Below, piece by piece: positions 10,986-23,070 of a stretch of 64,000 bases of DNA. Source of the stretch: Amorphophallus konjac (taxonomy: Eukaryota > Streptophyta > Magnoliopsida > Alismatales > Araceae); the NCBI GenBank assembly GCA_022559845.1, contig CM040117.1:81790559-81854558 (forward strand), given 5' to 3'. The notes beneath the pieces are model-generated. The model was given only the letters and a program-made list of their open reading frames with translations. It made no database searches and was not told the origin of the DNA. The stretch's first letter is position 1. The number at the start of each line of letters is the position of its first letter. The position numbers and the translations under genes were made by a program.

Positions 10986-13096
10986 TGATGCGAGACGACT
11001 ACGGGACACGACTCGGACTTGTTGCGACCTTGGACTCTATAGGACGACGCGACTAACAGGACGACGTGACCAGCAACGACACTATAATGCGGCACCTAAA
11101 GAGCTCCAGAAGAGTCGAATATGCCCCAAACAAGAAGCGCTCAACCCACAGTCATCCCCGACGAGGGAAACGTGACGATCTACACGGTTGGGAAACCAAC
11201 TTTGAGACTCGGGTGGTCGGCTCACTCTCGTGCTCAGAACGAGTCACGGGACGGGTCTCGCACTCACAACTCACAGCGGTGATTAAGTTTTGATAGCTAG
11301 AAATTAACTACTCACATGCAGCGGCAGTAAGAATCTATAATAGCAAAGCAAGTAAGACAAGGTGGGTGGCGAGTGTACCTCTACGCTCGGGGCGTGGGGA
11401 AGACTTCCCGGCAGCGAACCGTCAATCCCGGTACAACAACCAAATTAATTACAGCATGAAAATTATGGCCCACTCCACGCAGGGAGGTAAAAGGCCACAA
11501 CAGTATTCCGGGAGCACCGTCATTGACGGGCAGCGTGTTGGCGGTATGTCAGCCGGTTGCGGGCTGCGACTCTGAAGCTACAAATTATGTCCGACAGGAC
11601 AGCAAGCACGGGCGTCCAAAGGGACGTCGGTATCCGGAGATCTTCTGAAGGCGGTGGCTCACCGGGACGCTAGCAGAGGGTCCCCGATCGACCCTCGGGA
11701 GCGGCGGTTGCTGAAGTTACCCCGACGTATTTCTTTGGGATTTATCTGGCAACCTCCTTTTCTAGCCTGGCTCGGAGCAGAGATGCGCGCCTCCACAAAA
11801 ATGGCCGGTGCGCCCAAATCCGATGTCGGATCGAGACGCAATGGATACCGTTGGAAAGAGGACTCAAAAACCTACGACATATTGGAATATCACATTCATC
11901 CAACGACTGTATTGGAAATAAAAATGACTGCAAAGTGACTGAGCTCACTATCCTGGAATACAGAATAGACATGGCAGAATGGGATCTGCCTATTCAAGGG
12001 GTTTGATCGAAAATTAAATGGAAGATTTAGGACCTGGGATTTTTACGGTGGATAGGGGGGAGGGTGATAGTGACGCACATAATTTTTTTTATATTTTTAT
12101 GACAACGTTTAGGGGGTGGGAAAAATCGGCTACTACAGACTATCCCGCGGATCTTCACATAGGCAGATTGTGAGAAGGAACAACAGGTGGCTAGGAAAGG
12201 GATTAAATGGACTCTGATCGGCCTAAAAATTAAACTGGATATGGTGGACGATGGGGGAAACCTACCCTCAAAATATCATCACGATCCGACTGTCGGATCA
12301 CCCATAACAGTCCTTTTACCAAGGTGCTGTCCAGCAACTCCGAATTTCGGGGTAGCAGGCCAGAGTTGGTGTTGTGGCGGCTTAACGGCGGCACGAACGG
12401 CGGCGGCGGCGGCGGTGGCGGTGATCGATCACAACAGGTATAATAAGAGGGGGAGAGGAAGAAATCTAAGAGATTTGGGGGATTAAGATCTAGATCTGAA
12501 GAAGAGGGAGGAAGAAGATGAAGAACACTCAAGAACAAGAGGGGAGAGAGGGGGGTGCGCCCAAATAAATTTTCACAATAATGTTTTATTAATTTTTGCC
12601 AAAATACAACATGAAGCATTAAATACACAAACCCTAGGCCTAGCCAAATGACCTAGGATACCCTTGGTCAAGGGGGTATGATGGGGAAATGGGATAAATA
12701 AATATTAAGCAAAGCCCCCATGTGGAGACAAAAGTGGGGGCGCCCCTCTCTCCAAGTCAACATAAGGGGCTTAATATATTTAATCCCCTTGGACCATATT
12801 AATCCCCCCTTGGACCAAAATAAATAAAAAATATAAATACATAGTCAATTATTCTACCATTGACCCAATATAAAAACTCAAGATAATACAAACCAAATAC
12901 ACACCAAATACACACCTAATATACACCAAATACGACCAAATACGTATAAAAATATGTACTAAAATATCAGGGCTCCGGTGGCGACTCCAGACTATCTCCC
13001 AGCCACAAAGAGGTCGTTGTCGACCGAGTCATGTTGCGTGTCCGGTACCGGTGGCTCGCTGAGTCGAGCCGTACTTGGGCTCTGGTGTCCTCACCA
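10986..13096 (-). repeat. 3' LTR of the chromovirus
   Basis: 2111 bp, starting TGATGCGAGACG and ending GTGTCCTCACCA on the plus strand. Its right 130 bp also encode the last ~43 residues of the integrase frame, so coding sequence runs into the LTR. Confidence 0.93.
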
Positions 13097-14560
13097 ATTC
13101 TCCCCGAGTGGGAGAAACTCGACCCCATCGAGTAAGGGTCTGGGTGGCTCTGGTATCGATCCAGCAGATCTAGATCTATCCTCTGTAGCTCGTCCCAGGT
13201 GATCCAAGTGTCATCGGACGCGGGCCGTCCCCTCCATTGCACCAAGTAGCGCTGATACACTCCACCTCGAGTAGTCGCTACCTGCTCGTCCAGTATACAT
13301 TCTATCTGCTCTCGCTGCTGAGGTAACAAGGCTAGAGGTGGACACTCTAGGGTGGTGTCACTCATAATGGGTGGAGACGGCTCAAAGGGCTCACTTGGTA
13401 TCACCGCTGGGTCCCTATAAGCGACGAGATCCGACATGTTGAAAGTTGAGCTGATCTCGTAATCCCCTGGCAAGTCCACAACATATGCATTTGATCCGAC
13501 TCGCCTCACTACCCGAAAGGGACCGACACCGTGAGCGTGCAACTTCTTCACGGCTCCCGAGGAAAACCGTTCAGATCTGACCCTGATCATGACATATTCG
13601 CCCTCCTGAAACTCACGGTGGTGCCTGTGGGCATTAGCCAATTCTTTGTATCGTGCGTTGCTGGACTCAATGTGACGACGCACATGCTCATGCAACTATC
13701 TAATATGATCGGCAAAGGACTCGACTGACTCAGACACACGGGACTGGATGGGAGATGGAACCAGGTCTATGGGCTTCCTAGGTATACGACCAGTGACAAT
13801 CTCAAAGGGGCTCATGCCCGTAGACCTATTGACTGAATCGTTGTAGGCAAACTCTGCTAAGGGTAAGATGAAATCCCAATCCCTGACTCGATCTCAGACC
13901 AGACACCTAAGAAGATCCCCCAAACTCCTATTGACAATGTCAGTCTGACCATCGGTCTGGGGGTGATATGTAGTGGAGAATTTCAATTGGGTGCCCATCA
14001 TGTGGCAAAGGGTCTTCCAAAAATAGCTAGTGAAACGCACATCCCTATCAGACACTATAGTGCGTGGGAGTCCGAACCTGGAGACATAGTGTGAAAAGAA
14101 TAGATGGACAACTTCTGAGGCATCCAACGTTTTGGAGCAAGGAATGAATAATGCCATCTTTGAGAACCTGTCTACAACCATAAAGATAGTGTCATGCCGT
14201 CGGAGGGCGCTGGGCAATCCCAACACAAAGTCCATGCTAATGTCCTACCATGGACTATCTGAGACGGGGAGGGGAGTATAGAGGCCGGTATTATGCTTCC
14301 TTTGCTTGGCCATAGCGCAAGTGCGGCACTGGGCCACGATGCGAGCAACATCCCTCTTCAAGCTAGGCCAATAGAATCTATGTTCAAATGACTCGATAGT
14401 CTTGTTCCGGCCGAAGTGGCCAGCAAGACCTCCCGCATGCATATCCCAAGTAAGAAAGTCACGAACAGAAGTCCGTGGGATGCACAACTTGTCACCCGGG
14501 AATAGGTGACCCTCCTGTAGCATAAACTCGCTATAATCACATGAGAGACCGGCCTGAAGG
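12967..14560 (-). pseudogene. Integrase with chromodomain (broken)
   Basis: Domains in order on the minus strand: HHCC zinc finger near 14310-14455 (H-x-H and CRTC visible), catalytic core starting at MDFVLGLPS near 14233 with the second acidic residue in SDRD, then the C-terminal part and a chromodomain near 13140-13305 (IECILDE...YLVQWRGRP...TWITWDEL). Stops interrupt it at 14245-14247 (TAG), 13894-13896 (TGA) and 13696-13698 (TAG). The third catalytic residue, normally Glu in a GQTE context, reads Asp ([10 protein letters not shown]). Chromodomains bind modified histones and direct integration to heterochromatin in this family. The frame ends inside the 3' LTR at 12967. Confidence 0.88.
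13097..13107 (-). promoter_or_regulatory. Polypurine tract
   Basis: Read on the minus strand this is CTCGGGGAGAAT ending directly at the TGGTGAGG start of the 3' LTR, the usual priming site for plus-strand DNA. Confidence 0.8.
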
Positions 14561-14639
14561 GCTGCATAGATCGGACCAAAATCTAGACAATCAACATAAG
14601 CATCCTTAAGCCTCTCTAAACCTACCACCTCTACACTCA

Positions 14640-16091
14640 TGGTGGTCAACATCATCATCCGCCGACTCAGCGCATTGGTGACCTTGTTCTTCGCCCCTGC
14701 CTTGTGCTTGAGCACAAAGTTGTACTCCTGGAGATACTTCACCCAACGACTATGGTGAGCGTTCAGCTTCTTTTGGGTATGGAGGAATCGTAAGGTCTCA
14801 TGATCAGAAAAGAGGACAAACTCCTGATGCAACAAATAGTGCCTCCAATATTGCAATGCCTGGACAACTGCGTAAAATTCTTTATCATAAGTAGAGTAAC
14901 GCAATTTGGCATCATTAAGCTTCTCACTAAAGAATGCAATGTGGTGGGACTCCTGACTCAACACTCCACCAATACCCACTCCAGAAGTGTCACATGTGAC
15001 CTCAAACACATTAGAAAAATCTGGTAATGCAAGGACAGGTACCTGGGTCATGCGCTCCTTGATGTCCTTAAAGGCTATGGCTGCAGCCTTAGTCCATACG
15101 AATGCCCCCTTCTTTATATAATCAGTGATCGGGGCGGTGATGGAACTGAAGCCACGAATTAAGCGGTGATAGAACGTCGCTAAGCCATGGAAGCTCCGGA
15201 CATCGTGGAGGGTGCGGGGCTCGGGCCACTCCCTGATGGCCCTAATCTTCTCCGGATCAGCGGAGACTCCATCCCTAGACATAATGAACCCGAGGAAGGT
15301 AATCTGATCAGTCATGAAGGCACACTTCTTCGGGTTGGCGAATAAGCTCTCTTGCCACAAAACGACACAGACCTGCCTAAGGTGATCTAAGTGGTCCTCC
15401 CTAGTGCGGCTATAAATAAGAATGTCATCAAAGTAGATTACCAAGAAGACCCTTATCATAGGGCGTAAAACCTGGGTCATCAACTGCATGAAGGTACTAG
15501 GGGCGTTGGAATGCCCGAAGAGCATAACCAAGCACTCATAAAGACCATCCTTGGTCTTGAATGCCGTCTTCCATTCATCCCCGGGCCTTATCCACACTTG
15601 GTGATAGCCACTACGAAGATCTATCTTTGAAAAGATAGTGGCTCCCGACATCATGTCTAACATGTCATCCAATCGGGGAATGGGAAAGCGATACTTCACC
15701 GTGATCTTGTTGATCACACAGCTATCCACACACATTCTCCATGTGCCATCCTTCTTCAGGGCCAATAATGCGAGAATAGCGCAAGGGCTCTTGCTATCCC
15801 TAAGAGATTCCCGACTCATTAACTCCTCGACCTACCTTTGAAGTTCGGCATGGTCCGTGAGACTCATCCTGTAGTGGGGAAGGTTCGGCAAGGATGAGCC
15901 CGGGACAAGGTCGATCTCGTGCTGGATATCCCTCATAGGCAAAAGGCCTTCAGGGAGGTCCTCCGGGAAGACATCAGAAAACTCCCGTAGGATTGCAGCT
16001 ATCTCTGGGGGGTGCTCATCATCAGACCCATGAGCGACATCCTCCACTCCTCGGACAACAATGGCAAGGACAGGGCTACCCCGGTCACCTC
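14640..16091 (-). pseudogene. Reverse transcriptase and RNase H (broken)
   Basis: The RT copies element RNA into DNA and RNase H removes the template. The long frame 14245-15819 carries the RT palm with the YFDD catalytic box near 15426 (LVIYFDDILIYS), the connection, then RNase H from about 15015 with its acidic residues in TCDTSG, KEFYAV and SDHETL. The upstream RT segment (PHYRMSLTDHAELQR) lies in 15832-16047, separated by a TAG at 15832-15834. Several family-constant residues are changed (LVMLFGHSNAPS rather than the usual MPFGLSNAPS). Motif content is otherwise complete. Confidence 0.9.
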
Positions 16092-16640
16092 TTACTCCAT
16101 CTCTCGCGGGCTAATCATCATTAACCACAGGGGTGGGAGGCCTCCTATGCTAGGAGTGGTCGAAGCGGTAGTAGCCCGCACCAAGGATGAGGTGGAAGGA
16201 CCGACCGTCCCCTGACTAGGAGGGGTCGAAGTGCTGGGACCGGCTGGTCCTCGGACAGACGGATCCTTCGGCTGAGTGGGGTGGAGGGTGATCCTATGAC
16301 CCCCATGGTCGAATGTGCATATGTTCGACCGACCTTGAAGGGTGGCATCCCGATCAAAAAGCCAAGGCCTACCTAGGATAATGCTACCCACCTCCATAGG
16401 CAACACATCACACCAGATCTCATCATGGTAAGCCTGGAACTACAGTGGCACCAGACATCACAGCCTAATCGGGATGGAAGTAGAATCCACCCAAGATACC
16501 CTATAAGGGGCGGGGTGATCTACGGGCGTCAAACCAAGATGCCTAACAGTGCCCGTAGAGATAGCGTTAATGCAACTCCCGCTATCGATGATCACCTTGC
16601 AGGCCTTTCCTCCCAGCCTACAAAATGTATGGGTGATGGT
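16092..16640 (-). pseudogene. Aspartic protease (broken)
   Basis: Retroviral-type protease that would cleave the Gag-Pol polyprotein. The catalytic motif reads VIIDSGSCINAIS near 16550-16600, followed by HLGLTPVDHP and, after two stops, GSIILGRPWLFDRDA. Stops lie at 16458-16460 (TGA) and 16440-16442 (TAG), and a TAA at 16092-16094 separates it from RT. The sequence between the protease and RT is Pro/Ser/Thr-rich. Confidence 0.82.
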
Positions 16641-16859
16641 GGTACGATGCCAGTCGTCACTCACCTGAGGCTGGGTTAGGATGCATCTGACTACACCAAG
16701 CTGTACATCACCCTGATGCTGGGTACATGGGACATCAACTGGCTCTCCCTCCATTAGTTCATCAAAGTACTCCTCCGCTAAGTCCTGATCAGCCTCGTAA
16801 CTGATCAGCACTCGCTTAGGTGTGGGGTTGCTGGCATAGGGATCAGAGATGACAAGCGA

Positions 16860-18199
16860 CTCCCGAGTGGGACGCTTGGCTAAATAGTGGCCAACCCCAC
16901 CACACCTATAGCAAGTTCCCTGTGTCCCGAAGCCCTGGGATATTCCACCAACCATCGGCCCCTTACCCTTGTCCACAGGACGGACTGGGGGTGTAGGATG
17001 TAGGGGTGGTCGAGTCGGCATGGCGGGCTGGGGAGGTCTTGGGGCAAGGACGGGTGCCTGTTGGCAAAGGGGAGGATCCCTCGGAGGGAGGGGGCACCTA
17101 GGAGCAGCGAGGTCCTGGCGAGGGGGTTCCTTGGGGCGGACCATAAGCCATCGAGTGTAGGAACCGGGCGTGGTCCTAGGATCAGACACACGCGGGTATG
17201 TGACCCCCTGGCGCGGGGTAGGAGCAAACTCAGCCTAAAATTACTCCACCTCGAGGGCAACCTAGTATGCATCTTCCAACTTGTCCACTTTGAGGCGAAA
17301 AAACTCATACTATAGGTATGGCCGCAGACCACGCCGAAAATGTGAAACAGTCAAGGAGCTTTCCTCCGTGGCATTACATCGTAGAAAGTACTCGTCGAAC
17401 TCGGCGATGTAATCGGAGATGGACCGATCTCCTTGGGTGAGACTCTGCCATCTATCTATGAGACGCTGGCGGTAGGCGGTAGGAAGGTACTTCTTCCTGA
17501 GTTTGGTCCTCATCTCATCCCACGTCTCTACCTGGGGCTCCTGATGGTGAAACAGCAGGTTCTACATGTTCCTCCAATAAGTCTGTGCCTGCCCTAGCAG
17601 TTTTATTTTGGCGAACTTGACTTTCCGGTGGTCCGTCATCTCAAACCACTCGAAATATCGCTCTATGTCGGCCTCCCAATCAAGATAGACCTTCGGGTCC
17701 AAGGACCCGTCAAAAGTGGGAGGGTCTGCTTGCACCGTCCTGAGGACCCACTCGTCCTCATATTCCCTCTATGGTCGGTGACCACGACGACGTCGGCCAT
17801 TTCCCCCATAATCATTTTCGGACTCGTAGTCCTCAACATCGGGGGCACGTGGCTGTCGCTCCTCAGCCCTAAGTGGGGCGGGCTGGACACCAGGCGCCTG
17901 AGGGGGCGCTGAGGGGCTAGGATAGCTCCGGGGAGCTCCTTGCGGGGGACTCTCTCCACATTCTCCATCCTTACAACCAGACCTTAGATAGATCGGTCAG
18001 AGACCTCAGCACGATCCTCCATGGTCTTGAGACGGCCCTCCAAGCGGTCGGTATTCTCCTTACTAATTTGTTCGAACCTATCTATGCGCTCCATGAGTAG
18101 AGCAAACACGCCATCCAGAGTTCGGCCTCCTGAGTTAGCACCTCGGGGTTCACCCATAGTGTCAGGGCGATGATACTGGACACCTCCACGGGTTGGCAT
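16860..18199 (-). pseudogene. gag (broken)
   Basis: Structural protein of the particle. The start is taken at the ATG on 18199 (MPTRGGVQYHRPDT), about 240 bp downstream of the primer site; a short coiled-coil-like stretch follows (FEQISKENTDRLEGRLKTME). The capsid-like region (WEADIERYFEWFEMTDHRK..., FDEYFLRCNATEESSLT) is in another frame, so a single-base frameshift lies near 17940. A zinc knuckle is at about 16870-16915, CYRCGGVGHYLAKRP, where the fourth ligand Cys is Arg. Stops: 17984 (TAA), 17769, 17562, 17310, 17262, 17235 (all TAG) and 17241 (TAA). Confidence 0.85.
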
Positions 18200-18441
18200 G
18201 CAATGGGAGAGGACCTAGAGGGAACTAAGGGGTGACTCACTACGACCTATATGGATGGACTAATGCAAAAATGAAGACGGCCTAGACTCCAATATCCAAT
18301 ATGAGGCGGAGGTTTGATCCGAAGATCGCGCTCACGCAAGTGTGCCCCTTTCCCAATAGGCGTAGCCAACCGTTCCGAGAACACCTTTCAATATACCAGA
18401 TGAAATGGAGCACCTTGGACCGACTACCCTAGACTCAAACC

Positions 18442-18455
18442 TGACTCTGATAGCA
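18442..18455 (-). promoter_or_regulatory. tRNA primer binding site (initiator Met type)
   Basis: Minus strand reads TGCTATCAGAGTCA three bases after the end of the 5' LTR. It resembles the plant tRNA-iMet primer complement TGGTATCAGAGC with one mismatch in the first twelve bases. Confidence 0.8.
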
Positions 18456-18458
18456 ATT

Positions 18459-20576
18459 TGATGCGGGACAACTACGGGACTCGACTCGGACTTGTTGCGA
18501 CCTTGGACTCTATAGGACGACACGACTAACAGGATGACGCGACCAGCAACGACACTACAATGCGGCACCAAAAGAGCTCCAGAAGAGGCAAACATGCGCC
18601 AAAAAAGAAGCGCTCAACCCACGGTCGTCCCCGACGAGGGAAACGTGACGATCTGCACGGTTGGGAAATCAGCTTTGAGACTCGGGTGGTCGGCACACTC
18701 TCGTGCTTGGAACGAGTCACGGGACGGGTCTCGCAGTCACAACTCACAGCGGTGCTTAAGTTTTGACTAGCTAGAAATTAACTACTCACATGCAGCGGTA
18801 GTAAGAATCTATAGTAGCAAAGCAAGTAAGACAAGGTGGGTGGCGAGTGTACCTCTACGCTCGGGGCGTGGGGAAGACTTCCCGGCAGCGAACCGTCACT
18901 CCCGGTACAACAAGCAAATTAATTACAGTATGAAAATTATGGCCCACTTCACGCAAGGAGGTAAAAGGCCACAACAGCGATCCGGGAGCACCATTCTGGG
19001 GTTGACGGGCAGCGTGTTGGCGGTGTGTCGGCCGGTTGTGGGCTGCGACTCTGAAGCTGCAAATTCTGTCCGGTAGGACAGCAAGCACGGGCGTCCAAAG
19101 GGACGTCGGTATCCAGAGATCTTCTGAAGTCGGTGGCTCACCGGGACGCTGGCAAAGGGTCCCTGATCGACCCCCGGGAGCGGCGGTCACTGAAGTTACC
19201 CCGGTGTATTTCTTTGGGATTTATCCGGCAACCTCCTTTTTTGGCCTGGCTCGGAGCAGAGATGCGCGCCTCCACGAAAATGGCCGGTACGCCCAGATCC
19301 AATGTCGGATTGAGACGCAATGGGTACCGTTGGAAAGAGGACTCAAAAACCTATGACATAATGGAATCTCACAATCATCCAACGTCTGGATTGGAAATGA
19401 AAATGACTACAAACTGAATGAGCTCAATGTCCTGGAATACAGAATAGATAGGACAGAATGGGATCTGCCTGTTCAAGGGGTTTGACCGAAAATCAAATGG
19501 AAGATTTAGGACTTGATATTTTTACGGTGGATATGGGGTAGGGTGACGGTGACGCACATGATTTTTTTGTATTTTTCTGACAACGTTTAGGGGGTAAGAA
19601 AAATCATCTACTACAAACTATCCCGTGGATCTTCACACAGGCAGATTGTGAGAAGGAACAACAGGTGGCTGGGAAAGGCCTTAAACGGACTCTGATTGGC
19701 CTAAAAATTAAACTAGGAATGGTTGGCGATAAGGGAAACCTACCCTCAAAAGCTCATCGCGATCCGACGGTCGGATCTCTCGTACCAACCCTTTTACCGA
19801 GCTGCTATCCAGCAACTCTGAATTTCTGGGTAGCAGGCCGGAGTTGGTGTTGTGGCGGCTTAACGGCGGCACGAACGGCGGCGGCGGCAGCGGTGATCAA
19901 TCACAGCAGGTAGAGGAAGAGGGGGAGAGGAAGAAATCTAAGAGATTTGGAGGATTAAGATCTAGATCTGAAGAAGAGGGAGGAAGAAGATGAAGAACAC
20001 TCAAGAACAAGAGGGGAGAGAGGGGGGGTGCGCCCAAATCAATTTTTACAATAATGTTTCATTAATTTTTGCCAAAATACAACATGAGATATTGAATACA
20101 CAAACCCTAGATCTAGCCAAATGACCTAGGATACCCTTGGTCAAGGGGGTATAATGGGGAAATGGGATAAACAAATATTAAACAAAGCCCCCATGTGGAG
20201 ACAAAAGAGGGGGCACCCCTCTCTCCAAGTCAACATAAGAGGCTTAATATATTTTAATCCCCTTAGACCATATTAATCCCAATCTTGGACCAAAATAAAT
20301 CAAAAATACAAATACATGGTCAATTATTCTACCATTGACCCAATATAAAAACCCAAGATAATACAAACTAAATACACACCAAACACACACCTAATACACA
20401 CCAAATATGACCAAATATGTATAAAATACAAATACGTATAAAAATATCAGGGCTCCGATGGCGACTCCAGACTGTCCCCCAGCCACAAAGAGGTCGGTGT
20501 CGACCGAGTCGTGCTGCGTGTTCGGTACCGGCGGCTCGCTGAGTCGAGCCGTACTCGGGCTCTGGTGTCCTCACCA
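18459..20576 (-). repeat. 5' LTR of the chromovirus
   Basis: 2118 bp, collinear with 10986-13096 and ending TCACCA next to the target repeat TCAAC. It would hold the element promoter on the minus strand; I could not place a TATA box with confidence. Confidence 0.93.
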
Positions 20577-20581
20577 TCAAC

Positions 20582-22110
20582 ACGCCTCATTCAGGTAGAC
20601 CTCCAATACCCAGCTTTCAATATCCAGCTTCCAGTATCCACTTTCTAGTACACAGTCTCCAATATCCAGCCTCCGGTATCCAATTTTCAATACCCAGCTC
20701 CAAAATATAGCTTCCATTATCCAGTTTCCAATACCTAGTCCCAGTACCCAACCTCTAGCATCTATTTCAAGTACCCCAATTTCTAGTATCTAGCTCCAGT
20801 ACCCCGCTTCTAGCCTCCAGTTCCATCTTGTAATTCCAACGTCCGGATTCCAGCATCTAGTTCCCGTATCTAACTGCCAGTATCCAGCTCCCAGGATCCA
20901 GTTCTCGCTATCTAGTCTCCAACCTCCAGTTCCTAGCAACGGGCCGACACGCCTCATACGGGCAAGCCTTCAATATCCAATTTTCAGTATCCAAATTAAG
21001 TATCCAGCTTCCAACCTCCAGGCCCAATATCCCATTTTCAGGTTCCAGTTTCCAATATTTAGCTTCCAGTTTCCAGCTTTCGATTTCTAGTCCCTACCTT
21101 CCAGCTCCCAGTATCTAGCTCCCAACTTCTAGTTTTTGGTATCCAGCGTCCCACCGTAGGTCCTAGTATCCCATTTTTACCTGCTGGTTTCCAGTATCTA
21201 GCTTCCATCTTCCGATTCCCAGTATCCGGCCTCCTGTATCCAATCCCAGCCTCCAGTTCCAATATTCAGTATCCAGTTCCAGCCCCCAGTTCCCAGCATC
21301 TAATTTTCCATTTCCCATCTCCAATTCCAGTTTCCAGCAATGGGCCAGCACGCCTCATTCGGGTAGGCCCCCAGTCCCAGCTCCTAGTATTCAAAATCCT
21401 AGCTTCCCTTCCCAGCATCTGATGTCTAGTTTCTAGTCTGCAGTCCCTGTTTCTAGTATCCACCTCCAATATCCAGTTCCTAGTTGTAGCCCTCAGTCCC
21501 AATACCCAGTAGCCAGATCCCAGTCTCTAGTCCTGGTATCTAGTCCTGATATCTAGTTCCCAATTTCTAGTTTCCAGTCACAATATCCAGTCTCCCATCC
21601 TAACATCCAGTTCCCAATCCCCAGTGCCAGTTTCCAGCAACAAGCTAGTAAGCCTCATGCAGGTAAGCCTCCGGTCCCAACTTCTAGTATTCAAATCCTA
21701 GTCTCTAGTCTCGATACCCAGTTCTCAGCCTCCAGCTTTCAATTCCCAGCCCTAGTACCCAGTCTCCAGTCCCAGTATCTAGTGTCTAAATCCCAGTCTT
21801 CAGCACCAACATCCAACCTCTAGTCTCTGGTTTCCAGTCCCAGTACTCAGTCTCCAGTATCTGAGTCCCAGTCTCCAGTCCCAATATCCAATTTTTAGCC
21901 TCCAATTTCCAGCCTCTAACTTCTAACTTCCAGCAATAGACCAACACACCTCAGCCAGGCAGGTCTCCAGTCTAAGTATCTAGGCTTCCAGCCTCTGACT
22001 TCTAGTTGCCAACAACAGGCTAGTACGCCGTACTCAGGCAGACCCCTAGTATCCAGTTCTCAGTCTCTAGCAATAGGCCACTATGCTTCACCAGAAGATC
22101 AACAACAACA
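20582..22110. repeat. CCAGTATCCAGC short-unit array with spaced anchors
   Basis: Mostly 8-12-bp degenerate units (CCAGTATCC, CCAGTTTCC, TCTAGTATC). Embedded in it are longer anchors resembling CAACGGGCCGACACGCCTCA followed by a GGGCAAGCCT-like tail, at about 20577, 20937, 21338, 21638, 21933, 22011 and 22070. The anchors match the 40-bp monomer of the array at 22545-23070. This is a higher-order arrangement with 300-400-bp spacing that shortens to the right. Confidence 0.8.
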
Positions 22111-22544
22111 ACCACATGAACCTGTCAATATGCCTTACAGACTACTATGCCTCAAAGGCCTGTCTACAGCAACCCTGGACCAATACAACCCCAAGGGTCG
22201 GTCTATGACGCTCTCAGATCATTGCACCGCAATGGTCGGCCATCGACGATACCTTCAGCGGCACCTCAGTGATCAGCCGATAGTGGCTCCCGGGCAATAT
22301 ACCTCAGCGATTAGCGGAGCCGGGTTCCTAGTTGATATACCTTGGTTGTCAACCAGCACACTAACAGGTACCATCAACCACACTACGATGATTATGTGTC
22401 TAACATCATTTGTGGTCATTGTACTTTTTAAAGGGTCGGGCGACCTCGACTTCGGCTATTTCACCATGACGGTTAGCCGACAGCATCAACATATGGCCAT
22501 ACACCGCAAGGATCGACCAAATACGATTTCAAGCCAACACGCCT
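22111..22544. other. Spacer between arrays
   Basis: Degenerate sequence with a few monomer-like pieces (GACCAATACAACCCCAAGGG, CAGCGATTAGC). A 194-codon open frame from 22130 runs into the next array; its second half only translates repeats, so I do not call it a gene. Confidence 0.5.
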
Positions 22545-23070
22545 CTCTGGGGGCAAATCCAACAACTTCAGGCCAAGACGCCTCACCGAGGCAGGTCTCC
22601 AACAACTTTAGGCCAAGACGCCTCACTGAGGTAGGTCTCCAACAACTTCAAGCCAAGACGCCTCATCGAGGCAGGTCTCTAGCAACTTCAGGCCAAGACA
22701 CCTCGCCGAGGTAGGTCCCCAGCAACTTCAGGCCAAGATTCCTTGCCGAGACAGGTCTCCAGCAACTTCAAGCCAAGACGCGTCATCGAGGCAGGTCTCC
22801 AGCAACCTCAGACCAAGACGCCTCGCCGAGACAGGTCCCCAGCAACCTCAGGCCTACATGCTTCCCCGAGGCAGGTCTCCAGTAATATCAAGCCAAGACA
22901 CCTCGACGAGGTAGGCCTCCAGCAACACCCGGGTAACACGCCTCACCGAGGCTGAACCCCAGCAACACCAGGCCAACATGCCTCGCCGAGTCTCGCCTCC
23001 AGCAGCATCAAGCCAACACACCTAGCTGTGGTAGGTCTTCATCGACAACAGACTAGTATGCCTCATCGAG
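22545..23070. repeat. Minisatellite array, 40-bp (GCCTC-loop-GAGGC)
   Basis: Twelve to thirteen copies of CAACTTCAGGCCAAGACGCC with TCACCGAGGCAGGTCTCCAG. The palindromic core is GCCTC, three bases, GAGGC. At least three copies read ACCTC with GAGGT (near 22700, 22900 and 22915), which keeps the pairing. Confidence 0.88.

Larger units (their letters stand above)
10986..20576 (-). mobile_element. Complete Ty3/gypsy chromovirus, Galadriel-like (tentative)
   Basis: A 9.6-kb LTR retrotransposon read on the minus strand. Both LTRs run TG...CA, and a perfect 5-bp target duplication TCAAC lies at 10981-10985 and 20577-20581. In transcription order: 5' LTR (right), initiator-Met type primer site, gag, protease, RT, RNase H, integrase with chromodomain, purine tract, 3' LTR (left). 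The LTRs differ at roughly 6-8% of sites by eye, clearly older than the Copia element at 32419. Fourteen in-frame stops and at least one frameshift make it non-autonomous. Clade placement (Galadriel rather than Reina or CRM) is from memory of conserved strings and is uncertain. Confidence 0.93.

Noticed and set aside
22130..22714. 194-codon open frame
   Set aside because: The C-terminal half is only translated 40-bp repeats, and the N-terminal half has no domain or codon signal.
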